Positions 25,018-33,596 are shown, counted from the first letter of the stretch. The stretch is 64,000 nt of DNA from Hydrogenophaga sp. (GCF_019635465.1 NZ_JAHBZK010000006.1:1-64000), one strand, 5' to 3'. A program made the numbers and translations. Notes: generated by a model not told the origin, from the sequence alone.

Positions 25018-25109
25018 TTCTTCTCACCTTTCACCAGCGGTGAGAACAATGAACGAGTTCTTCTCACCGTTCACCAAAGGTGAGAACAACGAACGAGTTC
25101 TTCTCACCA
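25018..25109. repeat. 2.3 copies of a 40-bp direct repeat with internal palindromes (operator array)
   Basis: Copies at 25018-25057 and 25058-25097 and a partial at 25098-25109. Each full unit contains TTCTCACC and GGTGAGAA as 8-bp inverted arms 10 bases apart, with ACGAG at the unit junction. The array lies between the XRE gene and the small frame at 25148. It has two near-identical units without variable spacers, so it is not a CRISPR. Confidence 0.7.
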
Positions 25110-25147
25110 TACTGAACTGTCAGATTGATCGAGGACGTCGTACCACC

Positions 25148-25282
25148 ATGGTTGGGATTGAAGGAGATGCCAAGCACTGGCCGCAAGAGTGGTTGCGGCA
25201 GCTTCCGTTGCGTATGGAGGCCATGCAGCATGCAGGCGTACGTCGAAGTGAATTCCATTTTGCCGCGTACGTTCTACTCTGA
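25148..25282 (+). CDS. Possible small protein next to the operator array
   Basis: 44 codons from ATG 25148 (MVGIEGDAKHWPQEWLRQLP and on to YVLL). The composition looks protein-like and it starts 39 bases after the operator repeats, divergent from the XRE gene. No family is recognised and the ribosome site is poor. It may be the start of a gene truncated by past rearrangement. The rest of 25068-25375 shows nothing else. Confidence 0.25.
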   Translation: MVGIEGDAKHWPQEWLRQLPLRMEAMQHAGVRRSEFHFAAYVLL

Positions 25283-25375
25283 AGACAGCATCTCAGTGCG
25301 TTCAGCCGCCATTCGACGCCTCTGAATATGCCGTTCACGGTTGGGCACTAGGTCTAGGATGGCGAAGTCGGCGCT

Positions 25376-27121
25376 TCAATGCAGCCTCTCTGGCCGCCGA
25401 TGCTCCTGTCCCCACTCATACAGAAACCGCGTAACCATGCGCCGAACCTCCCTGGCATTGAGCCTCGCATTCGAATAGACCGAGCTTGGTGGTATAGGAA
25501 GTACGCCTGCTGGGAGACCCCATTCAATTCTGATGTCTTCCACCACACCTCGCGCCAGAACGGGCATGTGCTCCCGCCGAGGCTCAGGCATGTACACGAT
25601 GATGAACCTCGAAAGCAGTGGTCGCGGAATGTTGCCAAGCCCGTTCGCCGTGGCCCAGAAACTCAGCCGAGTCATGTCGCAGGTCGTCTGAAGGAACGTG
25701 TCGTGCCAGCGCTTGGCTGACTCCGATTCGAGGAGACCCAAAAGCACAGACGTGATGGGCGCGCTATTGCTCGTACGACTTGTCACTTTGTCCAGTTCAT
25801 CGAGCAACACAAGGCCGCTCGCGCTCTGGTGCCGCAACATCAGATTCAAGAGTGGCGACGGTTCGCCAGAGGCCCAACCCCTCGGCGTTCCGGTAATCGG
25901 TTTGCTGTCATGCATGCCACCAATTCCCAGCGGCAAGAACGGCAGCTTGAGTAGTTCCGCGATGCGACGTACAAATCGTGTCTTGCCGGACCCCGGGAAC
26001 CCAACCACGAGCACAGGAGGTAGCTGCAGTTGTTGCACGCCGAACAAGCAACGGGATTGCAGCAAGACCCCCAGTTCGTCGATAGCCGCGTCCGCCCAGG
26101 GGAACTCGGCCCTCATGGCGATCAGGATCTCTTCGACGTGATGTAGTGGCGGCATGTGCGCCACTGGCAGGTAACCCAGCAATGGCTCGTACTGCTTGAT
26201 GACCTCCCTGTCTTCCTTGCAGTTGCCGGGATTGATCGGTCCGTGAACCACCCGAAGCACATGCGCTGTTTGCGTGGCGTCGGCGCTTCCATCGATGGTC
26301 GAAAACGCGCCTTGCGCTGTGGAGGCCATTGCAGCGATTTGGTCACCTCCAAAGACGTTCAGCGCGACGATCTGCTGCAGTCGACCATTCCATAAAGTCG
26401 CACATTCCATGGCATCCCGTCGTTGGCGCAGGTGCTTGGTCAACGCAATCCAAAGCCCCATGCCCACACTCTCGAAGAACTGCTTGCGAGCCGCTTCTGC
26501 GCGCAACGGAAAGTGCTGCGTGTCGTTGACCGATAGGACCGCAATGGCACGGATGACCGCCAAACAGTCTCGCGTGGACCAAGTCGAAAGCTTTGCGTCC
26601 CGCTCAGCCTCCATCGCCAAGTCGATGCACTTGAGGAGTGTTTCAGCTACCGATGCGGGAACCAGAAGTTTGGGCGGCGCACTCGCCGAAGCCGTCTCTG
26701 CGAGCACAAGCCTGGGCAGCCCATAGTTGCCCAGCGACGTCGGCGCCACTTGCCATGCACCATGAGCGAGCGCCAGATCACTCATGGCCAACTGGACCAT
26801 GGCGAACGCCTCAAGCAGATAGGCGTTTCGCGTGTTTCGGCCCATCTCGTGCAGCCACTCGTTGCGAAAATTCCGAACGCTGTCATCATCGAGCTCAAGG
26901 GCCTCGAGCTCTTCGAGGACCCTGATGGCAAGTTCTGAACGCCTGGGGCTCTCCACAGGGGATGAGAGCGCTCGTCTGATCAGGCGTCGAAACGCGCCGA
27001 ATCGCCGAGGTGCGTTGTTCGTGTCCGTTGCGATGAGCAGCAACGGGTGGCGGAAGCCTCGTCCGCCAATGAGTGAAGAAGTGGGTCGAGCGTCGGTGCG
27101 CTCCTTGGCATCTGCAACCAT
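25376..27121 (-). CDS. AAA+ ATPase of unknown role, transposon-borne
   Basis: 581 residues; ATG 27121 has GGAGG five bases upstream. The C-terminal 250 residues are an AAA+ module of the Lon/MoxR-like type: Walker A VVGFPGSGKTRF, Walker B GLVLLDELDKV, then LSFWATANGLGNIPRPLLSR (sensor 1 and arginine finger), and a helical lid with LNAREVRRMVTRFLYEWG. The first ~330 residues are helical and unrecognised (LALAHGAWQVAPTSLGNYG; VVHGPINPGNCKEDREVIK). No protease Ser-Lys dyad is present. It sits on the tnsA side of the element; it may be cargo (defence or stress) or an accessory transposition factor. Confidence 0.75.
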   Translation of the reverse strand: MVADAKERTDARPTSSLIGGRGFRHPLLLIATDTNNAPRRFGAFRRLIRRALSSPVESPRRSELAIRVLEELEALELDDDSVRNFRNEWLHEMGRNTRNAYLLEAFAMVQLAMSDLALAHGAWQVAPTSLGNYGLPRLVLAETASASAPPKLLVPASVAETLLKCIDLAMEAERDAKLSTWSTRDCLAVIRAIAVLSVNDTQHFPLRAEAARKQFFESVGMGLWIALTKHLRQRRDAMECATLWNGRLQQIVALNVFGGDQIAAMASTAQGAFSTIDGSADATQTAHVLRVVHGPINPGNCKEDREVIKQYEPLLGYLPVAHMPPLHHVEEILIAMRAEFPWADAAIDELGVLLQSRCLFGVQQLQLPPVLVVGFPGSGKTRFVRRIAELLKLPFLPLGIGGMHDSKPITGTPRGWASGEPSPLLNLMLRHQSASGLVLLDELDKVTSRTSNSAPITSVLLGLLESESAKRWHDTFLQTTCDMTRLSFWATANGLGNIPRPLLSRFIIVYMPEPRREHMPVLARGVVEDIRIEWGLPAGVLPIPPSSVYSNARLNAREVRRMVTRFLYEWGQEHRRPERLH

Positions 27122-27389
27122 GTTCGCCTCCAAAAAGGTGGAACGGTTGCGGTGCAGGTCCTGCGGTGTTGCAGGACGTTCGGAGAGCAACCCCCGAGTC
27201 GTGGGACAAAGCGCCCACGAAGTCAGGCTACGTCACGTTGCATCGCGAAGCAAGCTTCGAGTTCGAAGTGGCCGACGAACGCGAGCGGACGACGAATTTG
27301 CGCTATCGGATACTCCGTACACGACTTCGGATATGCCGCAAATTCTTAGAGCGCGAGACACTTGTTGTCGCTCCGTTCTTTTGCCCACC
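27122..27389. other. Presumed right-end region of the transposon, no end recognised
   Basis: 268 bases between the AAA+ gene start and the nicotinamidase stop. Contains a 7-bp hairpin GTCCTGC / GCAGGAC (27158-27177) and the palindrome CTTCGA-GT-TCGAAG. No copy of the AGTCGAAAAC core in inverted orientation is visible, so a functional Tn7-like left end was not identified. Confidence 0.4.
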
Positions 27390-28208
27390 TCAGACGAGGC
27401 TGCGGGCGAATTCATCGACCGTCATCACCTCGGTGCCTGCCGCGCGCGCCCGGTCGAACAGGTCGTCGGCGAGTGATTCGAATCCGGGCACCGGGCTCAT
27501 GCAGTCGCGAAGCAGGACCACCCGGGGCGTGGCCGCGGGCGTCCTCCTGCCCAGGAACCGCATGAACTGGTCGTAGCTGGCCGCCACGCAGTGGCTCGAG
27601 GCCTGGCCCGCGATCGCGATCACCTCGGCACCGTCGGCCAGTGCGGTGGCCAGCGTGGTGTTGAACTGCGTGGCCGGCACCGAGGCCACGGGCGCGTCGG
27701 CCTCGAACACACCGAAGTGCTCGCTCAGTGGGTATTCACCCTTGAGCACCTTGGTGACGGCGCGCTGGTGCGCCATTTCCCAGGCCGCGAGGCTGCGCGC
27801 CAGATCGCCCTGGATGTTGTGGCCCCAGGTGCCGGTGACGCAGTGCACCGGCCAGACCACCATGCCCGCCTTGCCGGCCGCGGCCAGTTGCTCGAGCATG
27901 CCGATCACCTGTTCGGTCAGGCGGGCGTCGCGCGGCCGGTAGGAGCCGGCTCGCACATCGTCCGCGGTGATGAAGCTGAACGGCGCCACGGGCTGTCCGT
28001 CCGGGCCGAGCCAGAAGGTGGTGCGCTCGACCGCCACGCTGGCGTGCGAGTCCAGCGTGACCGTGATGCCGCCGATGCGGCTTGCGTTCGAGTCAATGAG
28101 GCCGGCCAGGCGCTTGAGGTCTTCGTTGGCGCCGGCCACCGGCAGGGCGGCGCCCTCGATGTCGCAGAAGTCGTTCTGGGGATCGATGATGAGCAGTTGG
28201 GTGCGCAT
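27390..28208 (-). CDS. Nicotinamidase-like cysteine hydrolase (isochorismatase superfamily)
   Basis: 272 residues; ATG 28208 with AAGGAG nine bases upstream. The nicotinamidase pattern is clear: LLIIDPQNDFC (catalytic Asp, residues 5-15), TLDSHASVA (metal-binding Asp/His), VVWPVHCVTGTWGH (metal-binding His and cis-peptide region) and GQASSHCVAAS (nucleophilic Cys). It would convert nicotinamide to nicotinate for NAD salvage. It lies five bases downstream of the NrtR-like regulator gene on the same strand, which supports a NAD-related substrate. Confidence 0.87.
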   Translation of the reverse strand: MRTQLLIIDPQNDFCDIEGAALPVAGANEDLKRLAGLIDSNASRIGGITVTLDSHASVAVERTTFWLGPDGQPVAPFSFITADDVRAGSYRPRDARLTEQVIGMLEQLAAAGKAGMVVWPVHCVTGTWGHNIQGDLARSLAAWEMAHQRAVTKVLKGEYPLSEHFGVFEADAPVASVPATQFNTTLATALADGAEVIAIAGQASSHCVAASYDQFMRFLGRRTPAATPRVVLLRDCMSPVPGFESLADDLFDRARAAGTEVMTVDEFARSLV

Positions 28209-28213
28209 GGCAG

Positions 28214-28957
28214 TCACTCCTTGCTGGCAGGCGATTCGACCGATCGGAAGGTGCGCGGAAAGACCGCGGCGCGCTCGCGGTCGAGGATGCGATAGCCCAT
28301 GGCCGCACGCCCCGCGTCGCCCGCGATCGAACCCGCCTCGAGCAGGAACTGCGCATCGAGCATGCGCTTGCGAAACGCGCTCTTGTCCATGGGGCGGCCG
28401 AGCACGATCTCGTAGGTGCGCTGCAACTGCGGCAGCGTGAAGGGCTCCTCCAGCAGGAAGGCCGGCAGCGAGGTGTACTCCACCTTGCCGCGCAGGCGCT
28501 CCACCGCCGCGGCCAGGATCTCCGCGTGGTCGAAGGCCAGGCGCTTGCGCAGGGCCGCGTTGACCTCGATCCACTCCGACGCCGCCGACGCCATCTCCTC
28601 GCTGTCGGCGGGCGGTGGGACCAGGGCGAAGTAGACATGGGTGGTGCACCACCCGCGGGGGTCGCGCGTCGCACTGCCCCAACTGCCCAGTTGTTCCAGG
28701 TAGGGCGCGCTGAACCCGGTCTTCTCGCCCAGCTTGCGCAGCGCACAGTCGGCCAGGCTGGCGTCCAGGTCCACGTTGACGAATCCGCCCGGCAGGGCCA
28801 GGCGGCCCGGGAATGGATCGGTGGCTGCCTCCGGGCGGCGCACCAGCAGCACCTTCAACTGCTCGTCGAGCACCGTGAAGATCACGACGTCGACGGTGAC
28901 CAGCGGTCGCTCGAAGTCGGGTGCCGCAACGCGAGAAGGGGATCGTTGGCTGGCCAT
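28214..28957 (-). CDS. NrtR-like Nudix-domain transcriptional regulator of NAD metabolism
   Basis: 247 residues from ATG 28957 (GGAG nine bases upstream). A Nudix domain (TVDVVIFTVLDEQLKVLLVRR; PFPGRLALPGGFVNVDLD) is fused to a C-terminal winged helix (FTLPQLQRTYEIVLGRPMDK, then SAFRKRMLD), the NrtR architecture. The Nudix box is degenerate: RKLGEKTG replaces the catalytic REXXEEXG, so hydrolysis is unlikely. NrtR proteins sense ADP-ribose or NAD-related ligands and repress NAD genes. Two palindromes at 28978-29017 lie between this gene and the divergent SPFH gene. Confidence 0.88.
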   Translation of the reverse strand: MASQRSPSRVAAPDFERPLVTVDVVIFTVLDEQLKVLLVRRPEAATDPFPGRLALPGGFVNVDLDASLADCALRKLGEKTGFSAPYLEQLGSWGSATRDPRGWCTTHVYFALVPPPADSEEMASAASEWIEVNAALRKRLAFDHAEILAAAVERLRGKVEYTSLPAFLLEEPFTLPQLQRTYEIVLGRPMDKSAFRKRMLDAQFLLEAGSIAGDAGRAAMGYRILDRERAAVFPRTFRSVESPASKE

Positions 28958-28977
28958 GCTTGACATCTCCGGTTTGA

Positions 28978-29017
28978 GTTGTACTATACAACCCATAAGA
29001 GTTGTACAGTACAACTC
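28978..29017. promoter_or_regulatory. Tandem palindromic operators of the NrtR-like regulator
   Basis: Site 1, GTTGTACTATACAAC (28978-28992), and site 2, GAGTTGTACAGTACAACTC (28999-29017), share the half-site GTTGTA. Their centres are 23 bp apart, about two helical turns. They lie in the 75-base space between the divergent regulator and SPFH genes, overlapping where both promoters must be. Confidence 0.8.
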
Positions 29018-29032
29018 AATAAGGAGCCCCAA

Positions 29033-30085
29033 ATGCTTGGCATCCGCTTCATCAAGTCGCAGCCCACCACCCACCTCATGCAGTTCCGCGGCGGCAAGCT
29101 CGTGCGCGAAGGGGCCGGGCTGTCCTTCTTCTACTACGCACCCACCACTTCCCTGGTCGCGGTGCCGATCGCCAGCCGCGACGCCGGCTTCATGCTGGAC
29201 CTGGTGACCAGCGACTTCCAGGGCGTGACGGTGCAGGGCGAGCTCACCTACCGGGTGGGCGACCCGGGCCGCATCTACAAGTTGATGGACTTCTCGCTCG
29301 AGCCCGACGGCACCACCTACGCCTCGGAGGACCCGGAGCGCCTGCAGGACCGGGTGGTGATGCAGGTGCGCGCCATCGTGCAACAGGTGATCCAGGGCCT
29401 GTCGCTGCGCAACGCGCTCAAGGCCACGGCCGAGGTCGCGCGCGCCGTTCAGGAGCAACTGGGCCGCCAGCCCGAGGTGCAGGCGCTGGGGCTGGAGATC
29501 CTGGGGGTGGCGGTGGTGGCGATCAAGCCCACGCCCGACATCGCCCGCGCGCTGGAGGCCGAGGCGCGGGAGGCCAATCTCAAGGCGGCCGACGACGCCA
29601 TCTCGCAGCGGCGCATGGCCGGCGTGCAGAACGAGCGGGCCATCCGCCAGAACGAGCTGGACACCGAGATCGCGGTGGAGGTGAAGAAGCGCGAGATCCA
29701 GGAGACACAGATGGAGGCCCGGGCCGCGGCCATGCGGCGCCAGAACGAGTTGCGCGCCGAGCAGATGGGCGCCGACATCGAGCTGGAGAACCAGCGCAAG
29801 GCCTTCGTGGCCAGCGAAGCCGAGAACACGCGCCAGGCGGCCGAGGCCCAGGCGCACAAGGTGCGCGCCGTGATGGACGCGCTGGAGAAGGCCGACCCCC
29901 GGGTGGTGCAGGCGCTGGCGGCCGTGGGCATGCAGCCGGGCCAGCTCATCGCCCAGGCCTTCGGCGGCATCGCCGAGCGGGCCGAGCGAATCGGGCAGCT
30001 CAACCTGTCGCCCGAGTTGCTCAACTCCCTGTTGGGCGCGGGCGGTGGGGCCGCGGCGTCGGCGGTCACGCGGAGGTCGGCGTGA
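29033..30085 (+). CDS. SPFH/Band-7 domain protein
   Basis: 350 residues; ATG 29033 has AAGGAG upstream. Residues about 1-180 form an SPFH domain (FIKSQPTTHLMQFRGGKLVR; VTSDFQGVTVQGELTYRVGD), followed by a long coiled coil rich in Glu, Ala, Arg and Gln, and a C-terminal segment (GMQPGQLIAQAFGGIAERAE). Unlike classic flotillins it has no N-terminal membrane helix. SPFH proteins make ring-like oligomers. It is translationally coupled (GTGA) to a NAD-kinase-like gene and faces the NrtR regulator, so a scaffold role in NAD(P) metabolism is likely but unproven. Confidence 0.82.
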   Translation: MLGIRFIKSQPTTHLMQFRGGKLVREGAGLSFFYYAPTTSLVAVPIASRDAGFMLDLVTSDFQGVTVQGELTYRVGDPGRIYKLMDFSLEPDGTTYASEDPERLQDRVVMQVRAIVQQVIQGLSLRNALKATAEVARAVQEQLGRQPEVQALGLEILGVAVVAIKPTPDIARALEAEAREANLKAADDAISQRRMAGVQNERAIRQNELDTEIAVEVKKREIQETQMEARAAAMRRQNELRAEQMGADIELENQRKAFVASEAENTRQAAEAQAHKVRAVMDALEKADPRVVQALAAVGMQPGQLIAQAFGGIAERAERIGQLNLSPELLNSLLGAGGGAAASAVTRRSA

Positions 30086-31020
30086 CCACCGCCGCCAGCG
30101 ATCGGCGGGTGGTGCTGGTGACGCGGCGCACGCGGCTCGATACCCTCATCGCGCGCCACAACACGCTCGGGCAGGCGAGGTTCTATGTGGAGCACCTGGG
30201 GGCCGACTTCTCGGACTACCTCAAGGAGAACGAGGCCTACGCGGCCAGCCTGCGGGTGACGGTGCAGGCCCTGCAGGCCTGGGGGCGCTACCAGATCGTC
30301 GACCGTTCGCTGCTGGCCAACTTCGTCTTCGCGCCGAGCGACATCGTGGTGGCCCTGGGCCAGGACGGCCTGGTGGCCAACACCATGAAGTACCTCGAGG
30401 GCCAGCCGCTGGTGGGGCTCAACCCCGAGCCCTCGCGCTGGGACGGCGTGCTGCTGCCGTTCCAGCCGGCCGATCTCGCCGCCATCCTGCCGGGCGTGGC
30501 GGCGGACCGGCGCGACACCCGCACGGTGACCATGGCCGAGGCACGACTGAGCGACGGCCAGGTGCTGCGCGCGGTGAACGACCTGTTCGTCGGTCCGCGC
30601 AGCCACACCTCGGCGCTGTACGAGCTGTCGCACGGGTCGACCACCGAGTTCCAGTCCTCCTCGGGGTTGATCGTCTCCACCGGCCTGGGCTCCACCGCCT
30701 GGCTCAAAAGCATCGTCACCGGGTCGCTCGCGATCGCGCGCAGCCTGGGCGCCAGCACCGACGACGAGGACTACCAGCCCATGCCCTGGGAGGAGCGGGC
30801 CCTGGTGTTCGCGGTGCGCGAGCCGTTCCCCACGCGCACCTCTCAGGCCACGCTGGTGCACGGGCGGGTGCTGGCGGGCGCGCCGCTGCGGGTGCGCTCG
30901 CGCATGCCGGACAACGGGGTCATCTTCTCGGACGGCATGGAGGCCGACCACTTGCAATTCACTGCGGGGATGGAGGCGAGGATTGAGCCCTCGAGGACGA
31001 CCGGCAAACTGGTGCTTTGA
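30082..31020 (+). CDS. NAD-kinase-fold protein coupled to the SPFH gene
   Basis: 312 residues; GTG start overlaps the SPFH stop. NAD-kinase landmarks are recognisable but altered: VVALGQDGLVAN in place of the GGDGT motif, VGLNPEPSRWDGVLLPF and LIVSTGLGSTAWLKSIV, equivalent to the TPTGSTAY motif. An N-terminal extension of ~85 residues (TLIARHNTLGQARFYVEHLG) precedes the core. It may phosphorylate NAD or another sugar/diacylglycerol-type substrate, or only bind nucleotide. Location under NrtR control favours NAD. Confidence 0.75.
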   Translation: MTTAASDRRVVLVTRRTRLDTLIARHNTLGQARFYVEHLGADFSDYLKENEAYAASLRVTVQALQAWGRYQIVDRSLLANFVFAPSDIVVALGQDGLVANTMKYLEGQPLVGLNPEPSRWDGVLLPFQPADLAAILPGVAADRRDTRTVTMAEARLSDGQVLRAVNDLFVGPRSHTSALYELSHGSTTEFQSSSGLIVSTGLGSTAWLKSIVTGSLAIARSLGASTDDEDYQPMPWEERALVFAVREPFPTRTSQATLVHGRVLAGAPLRVRSRMPDNGVIFSDGMEADHLQFTAGMEARIEPSRTTGKLVL

Positions 31021-31355
31021 GCAGTGTTTGGGTATCGGTGTTGAGCAAATGAGGGTCTTGTCTAGTGGGGCAGAGATGGGCCCTCATCGGGGGAATCGAG
31101 GCGCATTGCCGTGCGGCTGCCTCAAGCCAAGCCGCATCATCGTGGCCTAGAAGTGACGCTGCAGATACCGAGCTTTGCAGCACCCAGGTATTCGGACTCG
31201 GCGAGATTTGTTGGCGCTTGTCAGTGGGCGCGCGCGCCAACGCCCGGCGCGCCGCTGATCTACTTCATTGCGCCTCGTGCCTTCACCCTCGAGGCCGGTA
31301 ACCTGTTTCTGGACTCCAATGGCATCAATGTCGTCTCCGGCGCCTTGCTCGCGCC

Positions 31356-31529
31356 TTCGCGGCTGAGCTGTGCCACACGCCGGCGCAGTTGCTGGTGCAG
31401 ACGCACTGGACGCAGGACCGCATCGCCAGCCGCAGCGGTTTCCGTTCGGTGGACGCGCTGCAGCGCGCGTTCGCGCGCCAGCACGCCGTCACGCCGCAGG
31501 CCTATCGCGACGGCGCGCGGCGCCACTGA
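31356..31529 (+). pseudogene. AraC-family regulator, C-terminal remnant
   Basis: The frame ending at TGA 31527-31529 encodes LLVQTHWTQDRIASRSGFRS, then VDALQRAFARQHAVTPQAYR, the second half of an AraC/XylS HTH domain with its typical end. No start or ligand domain precedes it in frame; the upstream sequence 31021-31355 shows no convincing gene. It is a fragment left by rearrangement. Confidence 0.7.
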
Positions 31530-31607
31530 GGCTGACACGCGCTGCTTCCATTACAGTAGCGCTGGCACCTGTCCGCGCTGACTGACCTTAGGGAGGCAAG
31601 AGCTGTC

Positions 31608-33596
31608 ATGACAAGGAAGACAAACGATGCCGTGTGCCACCCGGTGCGGGGGCAGCGTCGCGATGGATCCTTGCGCCACCGGCGCTCGCGCCTGTCGACG
31701 GCGGTGCTGGCCCTGGTCTGCGCGACCCTGGGCGCCCCATGGCGCAATCGATCACGGCCATCGGTGACGTGAATCCGGCCCCTGTCTCGACGCCGACCTG
31801 GGACGTGCCGGGTGGCGAGATCTATGTCGGCGACACCGGCGGCGTGGGCACCTTGACCATCCAGGGCGGCGCCACGGCGAGCAGCGCGACCGGCGCGCTC
31901 GGCTACACCGGGGGCGACGGCACTGTCACCGTCACGGGCAGCGATGCCAGCGGCAGCGTGTCGAGTTGGACCATGCCGGGCGATCTGGCCGTCGGCGCGG
32001 GCGGCACGGCGTCCCTCTCCATCCTGAATGGCGGCCTGGTGAGCAACGCGTTCGGCAACATCGCCTCGGGCGGCGGCACGGCATCGGCCACCGTCTCGGG
32101 CGTTGACGTCCATGGCAACCGCTCGACCTGGATCAATGCCGTTACCCTCACCGTGGGCAATGCCGGCGCGGGCTCGCTGCTCATCGAGAACGGAGGCCTG
32201 GTGCGCAGTGTCCAGGGCGCCATCGGCGGCACCACCGGCGTGGGCCCGGGCGTTTCCAGCGGTACGGTCACGGTCAGGGGCAGCGACGGCAATGGCCGCG
32301 TCTCGACCTGGGAACTCGGCAACAACCTGTATGTGGGTTTTCTGGACCCTGGTGACTTGTTCGTTGAAGACGGCGGTGCGATCACGGGCCACACCGCCTA
32401 CATCGGTTACCAGGTGGGCGGCAACGGCACGGCCACGGTGTCGGGGCAAGACGCCGTCAGTGGGCGCGCGTCGAGCTTCGATTTCTCCGCGCAACTGAAC
32501 GTCGGCTACGAGGGCACCGGCGAACTGACCATCGAAGACAGCGGCACGGTGCGAACGTCACTGGCCCGCATCGCCGTTCAGGCCGGCTCCACCGGCACGC
32601 TGCACCTCAACGGCAATGCGCTCGCGCGCGGCGTACTTGAAACCGACGTGGTGATCCGGGGCGACGGCGCCGCCACGCTCGACCTCAACGGCGGCATCCT
32701 GCGGGTGACCTGGGACGAGTCGGACTTTCTGCGCGGCTTCACCACACTGGCCGGGGGCGCTGAGGGCGTGTGGCTCGACACGAACAACCATGCGGTGGGC
32801 ATCGGCACCGCCTTCACCGGCGCGGCCAGCTTCAACAAGCTCGGCCTGGGGGCGCTGACGATGTCCGGTCTCAGCACCTACGCGGGCGCCACCACCATCA
32901 CCGCCGGCACCTTGCGCGCCGGCGTGGCCAACGCCTTCAGCGCGGCCTCCGCGCACACGGTGGCGGCCGGCGCCACGCTCGACACGGCGGGCCTGGACCA
33001 GACCGTGGCCAGCCTGGACAACGCGGGCACCGTCGCGCTGCTGGGCGCCGCGCCGGGCAGCCGGCTGACGGTGAGCGGCGCCTACGTGGGCCACAACGCG
33101 CTGCTGAGGATCGGCACCGCCTTGGGCGACAGCAGCAGCGTCAGCGACCGCCTGGTGCTCGATGGCGCCGGTGCCAGCGCCAGCGGCACCACCACCGTGC
33201 AGGTCACCAACCTCGGCGGCCTGGGCGCGTTGACCACGGGCGACGGCATCGAGGTCATCAGCGCCATCAACGGCGCCACCACCACGGCCCAGACCACCCG
33301 AGACGCCTTCCGGCTCGCGGGTGATCACGTCGACGCAGGCGCCTACGAGTACCGCCTGTACGCGGCGGACGCCAACGGCGCGGGGGAGAACTGGTTCCTG
33401 CGCTCCAGCGCGCTGGCGGCCGATGCCGCCACGCCCGCCTACCGCGTGGAGGTGCCGCTGTTCGCCGCGCTGCCCGAGCAACTGCGCCTGGGGAACGCCG
33501 TGATGCTGGGCAACTGGCACCAGCGCATCGGCGATGGCATCGCCCGCGGCGCCGAGCGTCAGACCTGGGCGCGCATCATCAGCGCGGAGCGCACCA
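31608..33596 (+). pseudogene. Broken autotransporter adhesin (frameshifted signal peptide, 3' truncated)
   Basis: From ATG 31608 (GGGAGG upstream) the frame encodes MTRKTNDAVCHPVR then a signal-like core LSTAVLALVCATLGAP. A frameshift near 31735-31741 moves the reading to MAQSITAIGDVNP, the expected mature start. The passenger has several ~60-residue Gly/Thr-rich beta repeats (GGVGTLTIQGGATASS; GTASLSILNGGLVSN) and the transport repeat LGLGALTMSGLSTYAGATT. The start of the beta-barrel region is reached (VEVPLFAALPEQLRLGNAVM; RQTWARIIS) and then lost at the Tn3-family fragment near 33597. The remaining frame to 33745 is junk from the other strand. Confidence 0.8.

Larger units (their letters stand above)
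7624..27389. mobile_element. Tn7-like transposon inserted at attTn7 downstream of glmS (right boundary uncertain)
   Basis: The left boundary is supported three ways. TGT at 7624 lies 25 bases after the glmS stop, where Tn7 inserts. The next bases align with the Tn7 right-end terminus, and three TnsB-like repeats follow. Inside are genes for TnsA, TnsB, TnsC, a TnsD-size TniQ, a second TniQ and cargo. The right boundary is placed just before the nicotinamidase gene because chromosomal-type genes resume there. No matching inverted terminal sequence and no 5-bp target duplication (expected GGTGA from 7619-7623) were seen, so the far end may be diverged or lost. Confidence 0.85.

Noticed and set aside
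24462..25067. Longer start for the XRE regulator (201 codons)
   Set aside because: The extra N-terminal residues are encoded by the operator repeats and do not look like protein; ATG 24908 is preferred.
25018..25109. Possible CRISPR array
   Set aside because: The 40-bp units are contiguous with no unique spacers, only 2.3 copies, and no cas genes are present; they are better explained as operators.
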